NCBI RefSeq assembly: GCF_031844685.1
Contig: NZ_CP134605.1
Span: 6,298,001-6,362,000 of the forward strand
DNA length: 64,000 nt
From: Streptomyces sp. ITFR-21
Lineage (GTDB): Bacteria; Actinomycetota; Actinomycetes; Streptomycetales; Streptomycetaceae
Reading direction: 5' to 3'
Shown: one piece after another, positions 1 to 8,303 of the stretch
How the letters are laid out: each line of letters begins with the position of its first letter
How positions within the stretch are numbered: position 1 is the first letter of the stretch
Position numbers and translations under genes: made by a program
The notes under the pieces: generated by a model
Told to the model about the DNA's origin: nothing
What the model saw: the letters and a program-made list of their open reading frames with translations, nothing else
The model's database searches: none

Positions 1-142
1 CGGGCGACCCGGATCCCGGCTCCGCCCCGGCCTCCTCGTCCGGTGTCAGTGCCTCGGCCTCGGCCCGTCGCGCTCCGTTCACCCGTCCACCGTAACCGGG
101 GCGGCACCGGGACCGGGCCGCGACACCGCGCGGACGCCGTCC

Positions 143-181
143 GGCCGGCCGCGGCCGGGGAAGGCCCGGCCGCGGCCGGCC
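143..181 (-). terminator. strong hairpin downstream of the radical SAM gene
   Basis: A perfect 17-bp G+C inverted repeat (arms 143-159 and 165-181, 5-nt loop) begins 27 nt beyond the stop codon of the minus-strand radical SAM gene. There is no T-run, which is usual for streptomycete terminators. Its position right after the stop is the main support. Confidence 0.6.
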
Positions 182-207
182 GGGGTCCGGGGGCCCCGGC
201 CGGACGG

Positions 208-1890
208 TCAGCCGGTGAGGCCCGCCAGCCGGGCCTCTTCGAAGATGCGCTCGCGGCTGCGCCACCAGGAGTAGTAGGCGCCCTTGTAACCCAGCGCGAC
301 GGCGTACTTCAGGAACGGGTTGTCGGCGTAGTTGTTGTCGTCCTGGCCGTTGCCGCCGAGCGTGGGCAGCGCCACCCGGTAGTGCTCGGACGCCGGGACG
401 TAGTCCTGGAGCCACTCGATGGTCTTCACCCACCTGCCGTCGGGCCGCCCGACCGTCGCCGGGTCTTCGGGGAGGTCCGGCGAGAAGTAGAAGACCGGGC
501 GGATCCGGCCCTGCCCGTCGAACCAGAACTGCCGCTCGTACTCGGTCATCGTCGCGCAGCGGTCGAGGGGCTTGAGGAGGATCGGGCTCCTCGCGGTGTT
601 GGACTGCAGGCCGCGTACGACGGTGTCGCCGCCGGACTCCGCGGCCAGCCGGATGCCGAGCGGGGCGTGCGGGAAGACCTGGAGGCCGAGGGTGTAGCCG
701 ACCACCGTGGTCGGCAGCGCCAGGGAGGCGTCCACGGCCCGCTTGAGGGTGTCGAGGTTTTCACCCGGAAGGCCCAGCAGCAGCTCGGTGGTGATGATGA
801 TGCCGCGGTCCGACAGCAGCTTCGTCACCTTGCGCACGTCGTCCAGCGTGTAGGCCAGCCCGACCCGGCCGCTCGGCGCGTCCCAGACCGCGAGGTCCTC
901 GCGGCCCATGTGCTCGGCCGACAGCGACACCCCCTTGCAGCCCGCCTCGGCGAGCAGGTCGGCGAGTTCCTCGTCGAAGGGCACCGGGTGCGCGTAGATC
1001 CACAGCCGCAGCCTGTGCAGCGGACTGCCGGCGCGGCCGCGGCGCTGGATGATCTCGCGCAGGATCTCCTTGCTGTGCATCGGATTGATGTTGAACTCGC
1101 TGTCGGTGGTGTGGATGTCGTAGATCCCCTGCCCCATCATCGACTCGATCTCGTCGACGACGACGGCCGGAGTGCGCCGCGAGACGACCGCGCCCTTGGC
1201 GTCCGGCTCCACGCAGTGGTTGCAGGCGAAGGGGCAGCCGTTCTTGGTGAGCAGGTTGCCCAGCCCGCCCTTGTCGTAGTACTCGCGGTTGTCGATCCGG
1301 TACGGCACACCCGAATGCCGCTGGTAGCGCGCCGAGATGTGGCGGCCGAGCGTGCTGCCCGCCACCGGGAACCCGACGGTGAGGCCGGCCGCCCGTACGG
1401 TCTGCCCGTCGTACGTCAGGAGTCCCTGCACCGAGTCGGGGCGCCGGCCCGACGCCAGCGCGTCGGCCAGGTCGCAGATGACCACCTCGCCGGGCCCCTT
1501 CACTCCGTAGGGCACCCGGAAGTACTCCATCGCCGCGTACGGCATCGAGGAGAACCCCGCGCCGCCCAGCACGATGGGAGCGCCGGTCAGCGCCCGTACG
1601 GCGTCGATCACCCGTAAGTGGTCGGGTAGGAAGACCCGCTGCTCCTGGGGCTGCACACTTCCCGCGTTGCGCAGGGTGATCCCCACCATCAGGGGGTCGC
1701 GGGTGGCGAAGTACTCGGCGAGCCGCCAGTCGCTCTCCCGGAACGTCAGGTCCAGCACCTCCACCTCGAACCCGGCTACTTCCAGGTGCGAGCAGAGGAT
1801 GTCCAGGGCGTACGGAGTGACGCCCGGTTTGACGAAGTTGGGGTTGATCAGGGTGACCAGGCCCTTTGACGCGCTGGGTGCGAGGTGCAT
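208..1890 (-). CDS. B12-binding domain-containing radical SAM protein
   Basis: This is a predicted 560-residue cytoplasmic radical SAM enzyme. Residues about 1-160 have the alternating strand/helix pattern of a cobalamin-binding Rossmann-like domain, as in class B radical SAM enzymes. The [4Fe-4S] motif CxxxCxxC is visible at C219, C223 and C226, followed by the usual TIM-barrel-like part. The start at 1890 is chosen because AGGAGGAACC lies directly before the ATG; the frame continues 34 codons further upstream but without a ribosome site. It stands alone, followed by a strong hairpin and facing a MarR regulator. Class B members catalyse methylations, ring contractions or rearrangements, but nothing here fixes the substrate. 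Family call is secure; reaction unknown. Confidence 0.85.
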   Translation of the reverse strand: MHLAPSASKGLVTLINPNFVKPGVTPYALDILCSHLEVAGFEVEVLDLTFRESDWRLAEYFATRDPLMVGITLRNAGSVQPQEQRVFLPDHLRVIDAVRALTGAPIVLGGAGFSSMPYAAMEYFRVPYGVKGPGEVVICDLADALASGRRPDSVQGLLTYDGQTVRAAGLTVGFPVAGSTLGRHISARYQRHSGVPYRIDNREYYDKGGLGNLLTKNGCPFACNHCVEPDAKGAVVSRRTPAVVVDEIESMMGQGIYDIHTTDSEFNINPMHSKEILREIIQRRGRAGSPLHRLRLWIYAHPVPFDEELADLLAEAGCKGVSLSAEHMGREDLAVWDAPSGRVGLAYTLDDVRKVTKLLSDRGIIITTELLLGLPGENLDTLKRAVDASLALPTTVVGYTLGLQVFPHAPLGIRLAAESGGDTVVRGLQSNTARSPILLKPLDRCATMTEYERQFWFDGQGRIRPVFYFSPDLPEDPATVGRPDGRWVKTIEWLQDYVPASEHYRVALPTLGGNGQDDNNYADNPFLKYAVALGYKGAYYSWWRSRERIFEEARLAGLTG

Positions 1891-2619
1891 GGTTCCTCCT
1901 AGCCGTGATGGTCGAAGAGGTGCCGAGCCGTTCGCTTGCTCTGCTGCCGGCCCGAGACCGGGGCGCGGACGGTCAGCCGCCGCCCACGTCACGCCTGCGC
2001 CGGGCGCCGTGCCGGGTGCCTGCCCCCGGACCTCCGCCCGCCGCGCGCCCCGCCCGTGTGTCGACTGTAGAAGCCCGAGGCGGATCGGCGCTCGACAACC
2101 GGTGACACCGGTGGCGTCCGCTCCTCCCGGGCTCGGCCAGCCGGCCGGGGTGGTGGTCGTGGGCGTCAGTCCGCTGGTGCTGGTGCTGGTGCTGGTGCTG
2201 GTGCTGGTGCCGTGCGTGCCCGGTTCGACCCGTTCTGCCGTTCTGATTCAGATGATGGCGATCTGCGTCCCCGGGGTCGACCACGGGTGTGCACTCCGGG
2301 AGTGCCGTAGCGGTCGTGAACGGCCCCATACGACCGATGCCCCACGGTACGGGCGTGTTCGCCGCGCATCCTCCTCGAATCGGTGGTGCTGATCGGCTGC
2401 GAAGACCTTCGCCAGGAGGCGGGGTCCGCCGCAAGCCCACTCCGATCGGCTGCCGAGCGGCGACCCGTGACCGGGTCGGGCGACCCGTCCTCGGCCGCCC
2501 CTCAAAGGAACGGCACGGGGGTGTCCGGGTGGTCCCGCCCATCCGCGACAGGGGACGTGCGTCCTGCGCGTTCGGGGGCCCGGTGCGCCGCGCCGCGGCG
2601 AGCCGCACGGGGTATTTAC
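1891..2619. other. 729-bp intergenic region without a supported gene
   Basis: Open frames here on both strands have arginine/proline-rich compositions typical of GC-rich noncoding DNA and match no family I recognise. The only structure seen is a 36-bp hexanucleotide repeat near the middle. The distal end leads into the AT-rich MarR control region. Confidence 0.5.
2173..2208. repeat. hexanucleotide microsatellite, 6 perfect GCTGGT copies
   Basis: Six uninterrupted copies of GCTGGT lie in apparently noncoding DNA between the radical SAM gene and the MarR gene. Perfect short tandem arrays outside coding sequence are uncommon in such genomes and can vary in copy number by replication slippage. 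Confidence 0.9.
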
Positions 2620-2650
2620 GATAGGACTAATATAGTAAGAGCTAATACAG
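2620..2650 (+). promoter_or_regulatory. AT-rich promoter/operator upstream of the MarR gene
   Basis: This island of low GC lies 26 nt before the marR start. It contains the interrupted palindrome ACTA-ATA-TAGT (2626-2636) and a direct repeat CTAATA at 2627-2632 and 2642-2647. MarR proteins bind short AT-rich palindromes and usually autoregulate, so this is the likely operator. Inferred from position and symmetry. Confidence 0.55.
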
Positions 2651-2675
2651 AGGTGGAGCGGAAGGACCTCCCCGG

Positions 2676-3116
2676 GTGGACCTGCGGCGGCTGTTCGACG
2701 ATCTGGTGCGGTTCGAGACCGACCTGTGGAACGCGATGGACGCCCGGGTCCGGCAGGACTGCGGGCTGTCCCTGGGCAGCTTCGACGTGATGTCCGTCGT
2801 CGCCCGCACACCGGCGTGCCGGGTCAACGACATAGCCGCGGCCCTGTCGATCACGGTCGGCGGGGCCAGTCAGGCAGTCGACAGGATCGTCGCGCGCGGC
2901 GGTCTCGTACGCCGTCCGAACCCGGCCGACCGGCGTTCCTCGGTCGTCGAACTCACCCCGGACGGCGCGGAGTCGGTCGAAAGGGCCGGCCGCGTCGTCG
3001 ACCGGGAACTCCGGCGGCGGCTGCGCGGCCCGCTGCCCGCGGCCGAACTCGACCGGCTCGGGGCCGCGCTCGCCGCCCTCCGCGCGGCCAACACACCACG
3101 CACCGGCGACTCCTAG
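2676..3116 (+). CDS. MarR family transcriptional regulator
   Basis: A 146-residue winged-helix repressor of normal MarR length. The DNA-binding region lies at about residues 48-95 (VNDIAAALSIT, then SQAVDRIVARG) and the wing carries the family hallmark DRRSSVVELT. The GTG start at 2676 is preceded by a GGAAGGA ribosome site. An AT-rich palindrome directly upstream suggests autoregulation. The next gene on the same strand, 171 bp downstream, encodes an NAD(P)H:quinone-oxidoreductase-like enzyme. MarR/oxidoreductase pairs of this kind commonly respond to quinones or other electrophiles, so that enzyme is the likely target. The ligand is not evident. Confidence 0.88.
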   Translation: MDLRRLFDDLVRFETDLWNAMDARVRQDCGLSLGSFDVMSVVARTPACRVNDIAAALSITVGGASQAVDRIVARGGLVRRPNPADRRSSVVELTPDGAESVERAGRVVDRELRRRLRGPLPAAELDRLGAALAALRAANTPRTGDS

Positions 3117-3287
3117 GGTCTGTCGCCGGGACCTCCGCGGCGCCGCGGGTCCGGCGCGTACACCCGCCGCGTTCCCGCCGGCCGACGACACGCCACGGCG
3201 CGCCCTCCTCCACCGCGCACCCGCACCCACGGACATCCCGGCGCCAGGCCCCAGCGGCCGGCGCCGCACCTCCCGAAGGAGAGACAG

Positions 3288-4220
3288 ATGAACGACACCA
3301 CGGCCCGAGCGGTCCGCTTCGACCGCTACGGCTCCACCGACGTCCTCTATGTCGCCGACGTGCCCATGCCGGAACCGGCGGCGGGCGAGGTGGTCGTCGC
3401 CGTCAAGGCGGCGGCCGTCAACCCGGGCGAGGCCGCCATCCGCACCGGTGCCCTCCACGACCGGCTGCCCGCCACCTTCCCCTCCGGGGAGGGCAGCGAC
3501 CTCGCCGGCGTGGTCACCGCGGTCGGCGACGGCGTCGGCGAGTTCGCCGTCGGCGACGAGGTGCTGGGCTACTCCTGGACCCGCTCCAGCCACGCCACCC
3601 ACACCGCCGTACCGGCCGGCCAGCTGATCCGCAAGCCGCCGGAGCTCAGCTGGCCGGTCGCCGGCTCCCTCTACGTCGTCGGCTGCACCGCGTACGCGGC
3701 GGTCCGGGCCGTCGACCCGAAACCGGGGGAGACGGTGGCGGTCTCCGCGGCGGCCGGCGGCGTCGGTACGGTCGTCGTACAGCTCCTGGGCGTGCGCGGC
3801 GCGCGGGTGCTCGGCATCGCCTCGTCCGCCAACGCCGACTGGCTCACCGCGCACGGCGCCACCCACGTCCCGTACGGCGAGGGGCTCGCCGAGCGGCTGA
3901 CCGCGGCGGCGCCGGACGGTATCGACGCCTTCATCGACCTGTTCGGCCCCGAGTACGTGCAGCTCGCGGCCGACCTCGGCATCGCACCCGACCGGATCGA
4001 GACCATCATCTCCTACGCGAAGGCGCGAGAACTCGGCGCCAAGGCCGCAGGGAGCGCCGACGCCTCCACCCGCGAGGTGCTGACCGAGGTGGCCGGCCTC
4101 GTCGCCTCCGGCCGGATCGGGATCCCGGTCGCCGCCGCCTACCCGCTCGACAAGGTCGCCGAGGCCTTCGAGGAACTGGAGCGGCGGCACACCCGCGGCA
4201 AGATCGTGCTCGTCCCCTGA
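3288..4220 (+). CDS. NADP-dependent quinone oxidoreductase-like protein (MDR superfamily)
   Basis: A 310-residue medium-chain dehydrogenase/reductase of the zinc-independent quinone oxidoreductase type. The N-terminal GroES-like domain (about residues 1-120) is followed by a Rossmann domain with the nucleotide-binding glycine motif AAAGGVGTVVVQ near residue 155, and a C-terminal segment (YPLDKVAEAFEELE) typical of the family. No structural zinc cysteines are visible. AAGGAG precedes the ATG. It follows the MarR regulator in the same direction, so it probably detoxifies electrophilic carbonyls or quinones under that control. Exact substrate not readable. Confidence 0.85.
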   Translation: MNDTTARAVRFDRYGSTDVLYVADVPMPEPAAGEVVVAVKAAAVNPGEAAIRTGALHDRLPATFPSGEGSDLAGVVTAVGDGVGEFAVGDEVLGYSWTRSSHATHTAVPAGQLIRKPPELSWPVAGSLYVVGCTAYAAVRAVDPKPGETVAVSAAAGGVGTVVVQLLGVRGARVLGIASSANADWLTAHGATHVPYGEGLAERLTAAAPDGIDAFIDLFGPEYVQLAADLGIAPDRIETIISYAKARELGAKAAGSADASTREVLTEVAGLVASGRIGIPVAAAYPLDKVAEAFEELERRHTRGKIVLVP

Positions 4221-4318
4221 GCCGGGGCCCGCTGCCGGGATCCCGCTCCTCCACCGCGCGGATCCGGGCGACGGATCCCCGCCGAGTCTCCCGAGCGCAC
4301 TGAGCGCGCCGAGCACTC

Positions 4319-4366
4319 GGAGCAGGCCGACCCGCCCGGGGGCGAAAGACGGCTTCGGCCTGCTCC
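4319..4366 (+). terminator. candidate terminator after the oxidoreductase
   Basis: A 10-bp perfect inverted repeat (4319-4328 and 4357-4366) encloses a 28-nt interval that itself contains a small CGCCC/GGGCG hairpin. It lies about 100 nt beyond the oxidoreductase stop and before the next control region. Confidence 0.4.
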
Positions 4367-4431
4367 ACGCTTGTGCCAAGTCTTGGTATCCGCGACCTTG
4401 ACTGCGTGAAGGGCCGGAGAGTTCACCGCGG

Positions 4432-4449
4432 TGGGAGAGCGCTCTCCAA
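4432..4449 (+). promoter_or_regulatory. LacI/CebR-type operator upstream of the dead GH3 gene
   Basis: The sequence TGGGAGAGCGCTCTCCAA contains a perfect 14-bp palindrome (4434-4447) of the type bound by LacI-family sugar repressors in streptomycetes; the CebR consensus is TGGGAGCGCTCCCA. It sits about 100 bp before the start of the GH3-like pseudogene. A second palindrome, CCAAGTCTTGG, lies at 4376-4386. No LacI regulator is encoded in the window, so the repressor would act in trans. Confidence 0.65.
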
Positions 4450-4549
4450 GTGGTCGTCGCCCCGACGGTGCCGGCGTCCCGCGGACCCGCGGGCCGGGGC
4501 CCGCGATCCCCCCGCACCCGTCGTCACACGCCCCCACCGTGAGAGAGCC

Positions 4550-5626
4550 ATGCCCTTCAGCCATCGAGCGACCACGCGCGGTCCCAGCGGATCCCGCTCC
4601 ATGGGGGCGGTCGCGGCCGCCGTCCTGGCCTGCTCGCCTCGCTGTCCTGCGCCGGCGGCCCGGCGCACGCCGCCGGGCCTGTCGCAGGGCAGGCCCGCCA
4701 CCGCCTCCTCCACGGAGAACGCCGGCACCTTGGCGTCCGCGGCGGTCGACGGCAACGCGGGCACCCGATGGTCCAGTGCCGCGGCCGACCAGCAGTGGCT
4801 CCAGGTCGACCTCGGCGCCGGCGCCTCGGTGACGCAGGTCGTCCTCCAGCGGGAGGCCGCGTACGCCTCCGGCTTGCAGATCCAGGTCTCCGACAACGGC
4901 ACGACGTGGAACCCGGTTTACTTCACCACCACCACCACCACCGGCACGGGCGGCAAGCAGACCCTCACCGTCTCCGGCACCGGCCGCACATCCGGATGTA
5001 CGGCACCACGCGGGCCACCGGATACGGCTACGCCCGGTGGGAGTTCCAGGTCTACACGGTCGGCGGCGTGACCGCGACCGTTCCGCCGCCGCCGTCCCGG
5101 CCGGCGCCCGGCAACCGCCTCTGGCTCAACTCGACCGCGGCGACCAGCACCCGCGTGGCCCAGCTGACGGGACAGATGACACCGGCCCAGAAGGTCTCGA
5201 TGCTGCACGGCACCGACGCCTCCTTCTGCATCGGCGAGATCATCGGCATCCCGTCGCTCTGCGTCCCGGACGTCGACTTCGGGGACGGCCCGGCCGGCGT
5301 CGGCGACAGCCTCGGCGGAGTCACCCAGATGCCGTCCGGCCTGGTCTCCGCGGCCACCTTCGACACCCAGTACGAGCAGTGGTACGGCGTCGCGGTCGGC
5401 CGGGAGTTCGCCGCCAAGGGGGTGATCGTCGCCCTCGGCCCGACCGTCAACATCGTCCGCGACCCGCGCTGGGGCCGCGCCTACGAGACCTTCGGCGAGG
5501 ACCCCTACCCGTCGGGGCAGACGGGCGCCGCCGACCCAGATCCTGGTCGGCGACTCCTCCCGCAACCTGCCGCTGACCGGCGGCCCGGACCTGAGCGGCG
5601 TGGCCACCGCCAACGCCCGGCCGTAG
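4550..5626 (+). pseudogene. broken secreted beta-glucosidase: F5/8C module plus GH3, frameshifted and internally deleted
   Basis: Reading starts at ATG 4550 behind GAGAGAG. A signal-peptide-like stretch appears to shift frame twice near 4625-4680. An F5/8 type C module follows (SASTENAGTLAS-like start, then WLQVDLGAG), interrupted by a frameshift near 4985. The next frame gives the module end and the beginning of a GH3 domain (LTGQMTPAQKVSMLHG, then YETFGEDPYPSG). Near 5530 the reading jumps in a third frame to LVGDSSRNLPL, the extreme C-terminus of such enzymes, ending at TAG 5624-5626. Most of the catalytic domain, including the nucleophile region, is absent. The upstream LacI-type operator is intact. 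Base-call errors could explain shifts but not the deletion. Confidence 0.85.
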
Positions 5627-5632
5627 CACCCG

Positions 5633-5673
5633 CCGGCGCGGGGGACGGCCGAGCAGGCCGCCCCCCGCGCCGG
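5633..5673. terminator. bidirectional hairpin between the GH3 remnant and zwf
   Basis: Perfect 12-bp arms at 5633-5644 and 5662-5673 flank an inner CGGCC/GGCCG stem. The hairpin begins 6 nt after the GH3 remnant stop and lies 43 nt beyond the zwf stop, so it can serve both convergent transcripts. Confidence 0.65.
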
Positions 5674-5716
5674 GCCCGCCGCCCGGCCCCGGCGTCGCGG
5701 CCGCCGCCGAGGCCGG

Positions 5717-7156
5717 TCAGTTGTCGGGCAGCCGCCAGCCGCGGTCGCCGGCCAGCTCCTCGGCCGCCTTGGGGCCCCAGGAGCCGCGGGCGTAGGGGAG
5801 CGGCTCGGGGCGGTCGCGCTGGACCGGGTCGCAGACCTGCCACAGCCGCTCGATCTCGGCCGCGCCGGTGAACAGCGTCTGGTCGCCGTGCATCGCGTCC
5901 AGCAGCAGCTTCTCGTACGCCTCCAGCGGCTGGACGCCGGGGAAGGCGTCGTCGAACCGCAGTTCAAGGCGCGCGTCGGAGACCAGCAGCTCCGGCCCCG
6001 GCTTCTTGGCGCGCAGGATGACGGACACCTCGGGCTCGTCGGTGAGCTCCAGGACGAGTTCGTTGGGCTCGTTCGGGCGGCAGTCGGCCAGGCCGAACAG
6101 CTCCTGCGGCGGGTTGCGGAAGCCGACGGTCACCACCCGGCGCGACTGCCCCATGGCCTTGCCGGTGCGCAGCAGGAACGGCACGCCCTGCCAGCGCCAG
6201 TTGTCGATCCAGGCCCGGACCGCGACGAACGTCTCGACCGTGGAGCGCGGGTCGACGCCCTCCTCGTCGCGGTAGCCCTCGTACTGCCCGAAGACGACCT
6301 CCTGCGGGTCGAAGGGCCGCACCGATTCGTACAGCTTGTACTTCTCGGCGCGCAGCTCCTGCGCGCCGATCCGCACCGGCGGCTCCAGTGCGACGAACCC
6401 GAGGATCTGGCACAGGTGGGTGGAGACCATGTCACGGAAGGTGCCGGTGCCCTCCATGAAGGACGCGCGGCCCTCGATGCCGATGTCCTCGGGCACGTCG
6501 ATCTGCACGTAGGCGATGTGGTCGCGGTTCCAGGCGGGCTCGAACAGGCCGTTGGCGAAGCGCATCGCCAGGATGTTCTGGACCGCCTCCTTGCCGAGGA
6601 AGTGGTCGATGCGGAAGACCCGTTCCTCCGGTACGACCCGGTGGACGGCCGCGTTCAGCGCGCGGGCGCTCGCCTCGTCGCTGCCGAAGGGCTTCTCCAT
6701 GATGATCGAGGCGTCGGCGGCGATGCCGGTGTCGCCGAGCATCCCGATCATGGACTCCATGGTGGCCGGGGGCACCGACATGTACACCAGGGTGCGCACG
6801 TCGGCCGAGCTGTCCCGCTGCGCCGCCCGTACGGCCGCGGCCAGCTCCGTACCGTCCTCCGCCGACGAGGTCCGGAAGGTGATGTGTTCGGCGAACGCGG
6901 CCCAGGCGTCCTTCTCGAACGCCGCCGCCGCGTGCTCGCGCACCCGCTCGGCCAGCCGGGCGCGGAACTCCCCGTCGGTGCCGGGGGAGTGCCGTCCGGA
7001 GCCGATGACGGCGAACCGCTCCGGCAGCATCCCGGCGCGGAAGAGCCGGTAGAGCCCGGGGAAGAGCTTGCGGCCGGCCAGGTCGCCCGTGGCGCCGAAC
7101 AGGACGAGGACCTGCGGGTCGGTGAGGGCGGGGGGGATCCGGTCGGCAGAGGTCAT
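5717..7156 (-). CDS. zwf: glucose-6-phosphate 1-dehydrogenase
   Basis: A 479-residue enzyme that oxidises glucose 6-phosphate with NADP+ to 6-phosphogluconolactone, the entry to the pentose phosphate pathway. The N-terminal dinucleotide fold shows [10 protein letters not shown] at residues 21-30. The substrate-binding/catalytic signature RIDHFLGKE is at residues 182-190, and length is normal. The ATG at 7156 follows a GAGCGAGAAG-like ribosome site. It is not linked to opcA, tal or pgl, so it is probably an additional isoenzyme rather than the copy of the main pentose phosphate operon. A -10 box and a GATATC-centred palindrome lie upstream. Confidence 0.95.
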   Translation of the reverse strand: MTSADRIPPALTDPQVLVLFGATGDLAGRKLFPGLYRLFRAGMLPERFAVIGSGRHSPGTDGEFRARLAERVREHAAAAFEKDAWAAFAEHITFRTSSAEDGTELAAAVRAAQRDSSADVRTLVYMSVPPATMESMIGMLGDTGIAADASIIMEKPFGSDEASARALNAAVHRVVPEERVFRIDHFLGKEAVQNILAMRFANGLFEPAWNRDHIAYVQIDVPEDIGIEGRASFMEGTGTFRDMVSTHLCQILGFVALEPPVRIGAQELRAEKYKLYESVRPFDPQEVVFGQYEGYRDEEGVDPRSTVETFVAVRAWIDNWRWQGVPFLLRTGKAMGQSRRVVTVGFRNPPQELFGLADCRPNEPNELVLELTDEPEVSVILRAKKPGPELLVSDARLELRFDDAFPGVQPLEAYEKLLLDAMHGDQTLFTGAAEIERLWQVCDPVQRDRPEPLPYARGSWGPKAAEELAGDRGWRLPDN

Positions 7157-7227
7157 GTACGTCTTCTCGCTCTCGGGAGGTTCGCACCGCCGTCGGCGCA
7201 GTGCGGCGCGGTCCTGTCCTGCCGGCG

Positions 7228-7256
7228 AGTCTAGGTTTCCCGGACCCCGATATCGG
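7228..7256 (-). promoter_or_regulatory. zwf promoter with palindromic operator over the -35 region
   Basis: On the minus strand a good -10 box TAGACT (7228-7233) lies about 72 nt before the zwf start. The perfect palindrome CCGATATCGG (7247-7256) covers where a -35 would sit. The same core recurs at 15082-15093. Regulator unknown. Confidence 0.45.
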
Positions 7257-7289
7257 TGAGGCGGCGCGCGTGCCGTGTGAGTCCGCCCG

Positions 7290-7436
7290 GACGACGCCGC
7301 CTTCCACGACGGTGAGAACGCCGGCACGGACCTCCGGCTCGCCAACGGCGGCGACGCCGGGACCATCGGCCGCGTCCACGCCACCGTGACCGGCGGCGGC
7401 GTCCTGGCGCTGCACCTCTGCCCCGGCGACGGCTGA
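7290..7436 (+). pseudogene. possible 3' end of a lost secreted-protein gene
   Basis: An open frame without start reads about 48 codons of ordinary, non-shadow composition ([20 protein letters not shown], then GGGVLALHL) and ends at TGA 7434-7436. Just 6 nt later there is a strong terminator-like hairpin. The combination looks like the tail of a deleted gene, but I cannot assign a family. It could also be chance. Confidence 0.3.
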
Positions 7437-7442
7437 CGGCCG

Positions 7443-7480
7443 CGGGGCTCCGGGCGCCCGCGACGGCCCCCGGAGCCCCG
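7443..7480 (+). terminator. hairpin following the 7290-7436 fragment
   Basis: Perfect 12-bp inverted repeat, arms 7443-7454 and 7469-7480, with a 14-nt loop, starting 6 nt after a TGA in the plus direction. The remaining 220 bp up to the next gene contain nothing else recognisable. Confidence 0.5.
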
Positions 7481-7700
7481 GCCGGCCCCGAACCGCCGGC
7501 CGCCGGCGGGGCGGCGGGCCGCGCCCCGGCCGGCGCGGCGGCCCCGGAGCGGGGCCCGCGGGACCTGCCGGTCCCGGCCGGTCCTGCCGGGTCCGGGATC
7601 CGTCGCGGACGCCCGGGTCTGCGGCGTTCGTTCATATGATGAGCGCTTCGCCGGGCCCGATTTTTTGGGGGGTGCCCGGCCTGATGCGCAAGGGATGCCG

Positions 7701-8156
7701 ATGACCCGTTCACGCACATTCGCCGGTGCCGCCGTGGCGGCCGCACTGGCGGGAGCCGCGCTGCTGCCGACCCAGGCGGACGCGGCCGCCGGCTCGGTCC
7801 ACCTGTACCGGATCTACTACGACAGCCCCGGCGTGGACCGCGGCTCGAACGCCAGCCTGAACGCCGAGTGGGTGCAGATAGCCAACACCACCGCGAAGTC
7901 CGTGAGCCTCAAGGGGTGGGTGCTGGCGGACGCCTCGAACCACAAGTACACCTTCGGCACGTACGCCATCGGGGCCCACCGGATCCTGGCCGTGCACACC
8001 GGGAAGGGCAAGGACACCTCGGTGAACCGGTACCAGAACCGGGCGGCCTACGTGTGGAACAACGACAAGGACACCGCCACGCTGAAGAAGGCGAACGGCG
8101 CGAAGGTCGACACCTGCTCGTACAACTCCACCAAGGTCGACTACAAGGCGTGCTGA
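7701..8156 (+). CDS. secreted lamin tail domain (LTD) protein
   Basis: A 151-residue protein with a Sec signal peptide (SRTF, hydrophobic [13 protein letters not shown], then a cleavage site near QADAAA) and one lamin-tail immunoglobulin-like domain (about residues 30-140). Family features include [24 protein letters not shown] and the late [12 protein letters not shown]. In bacteria, small LTD proteins are exported and often accompany nucleases or cell-wall enzymes; this one is free-standing and its role is unknown. The ATG at 7701 is preferred over 7695 because the AAGGGA ribosome site is properly spaced only for 7701. A hairpin follows 11 nt after the stop. Confidence 0.85.
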   Translation: MTRSRTFAGAAVAAALAGAALLPTQADAAAGSVHLYRIYYDSPGVDRGSNASLNAEWVQIANTTAKSVSLKGWVLADASNHKYTFGTYAIGAHRILAVHTGKGKDTSVNRYQNRAAYVWNNDKDTATLKKANGAKVDTCSYNSTKVDYKAC

Positions 8157-8167
8157 GCCGACCGCTC

Positions 8168-8198
8168 CGCCCCGCCTCCGTGCCACGGAGGCGGGGCG
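8168..8198 (+). terminator. terminator hairpin after the LTD gene
   Basis: A 15-bp perfect inverted repeat (8168-8182 and 8184-8198; the real loop must open a few pairs) lies 11 nt beyond the stop of the lamin-tail-domain gene. Confidence 0.7.
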
Positions 8199-8303
8199 CG
8201 GCCCTGCGGTCGGGTACGCGCTACCACAAAGGCCGGGAACGGACGGGGTGTTCGCGGGCGATTCGGCGCGGCTTCGTCCTGGCCCTGTCTCACACCGCCG
8301 GGC

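Noticed and set aside
5717-7156. zwf as part of the main pentose phosphate operon
   Set aside because: No opcA, tal, tkt or pgl gene adjoins it.
7640-7680. GC-rich segment followed by a T6 run as a classical intrinsic terminator
   Set aside because: Only a short self-complementary octamer precedes the T-run and no gene ends there; more likely part of the LTD upstream region.
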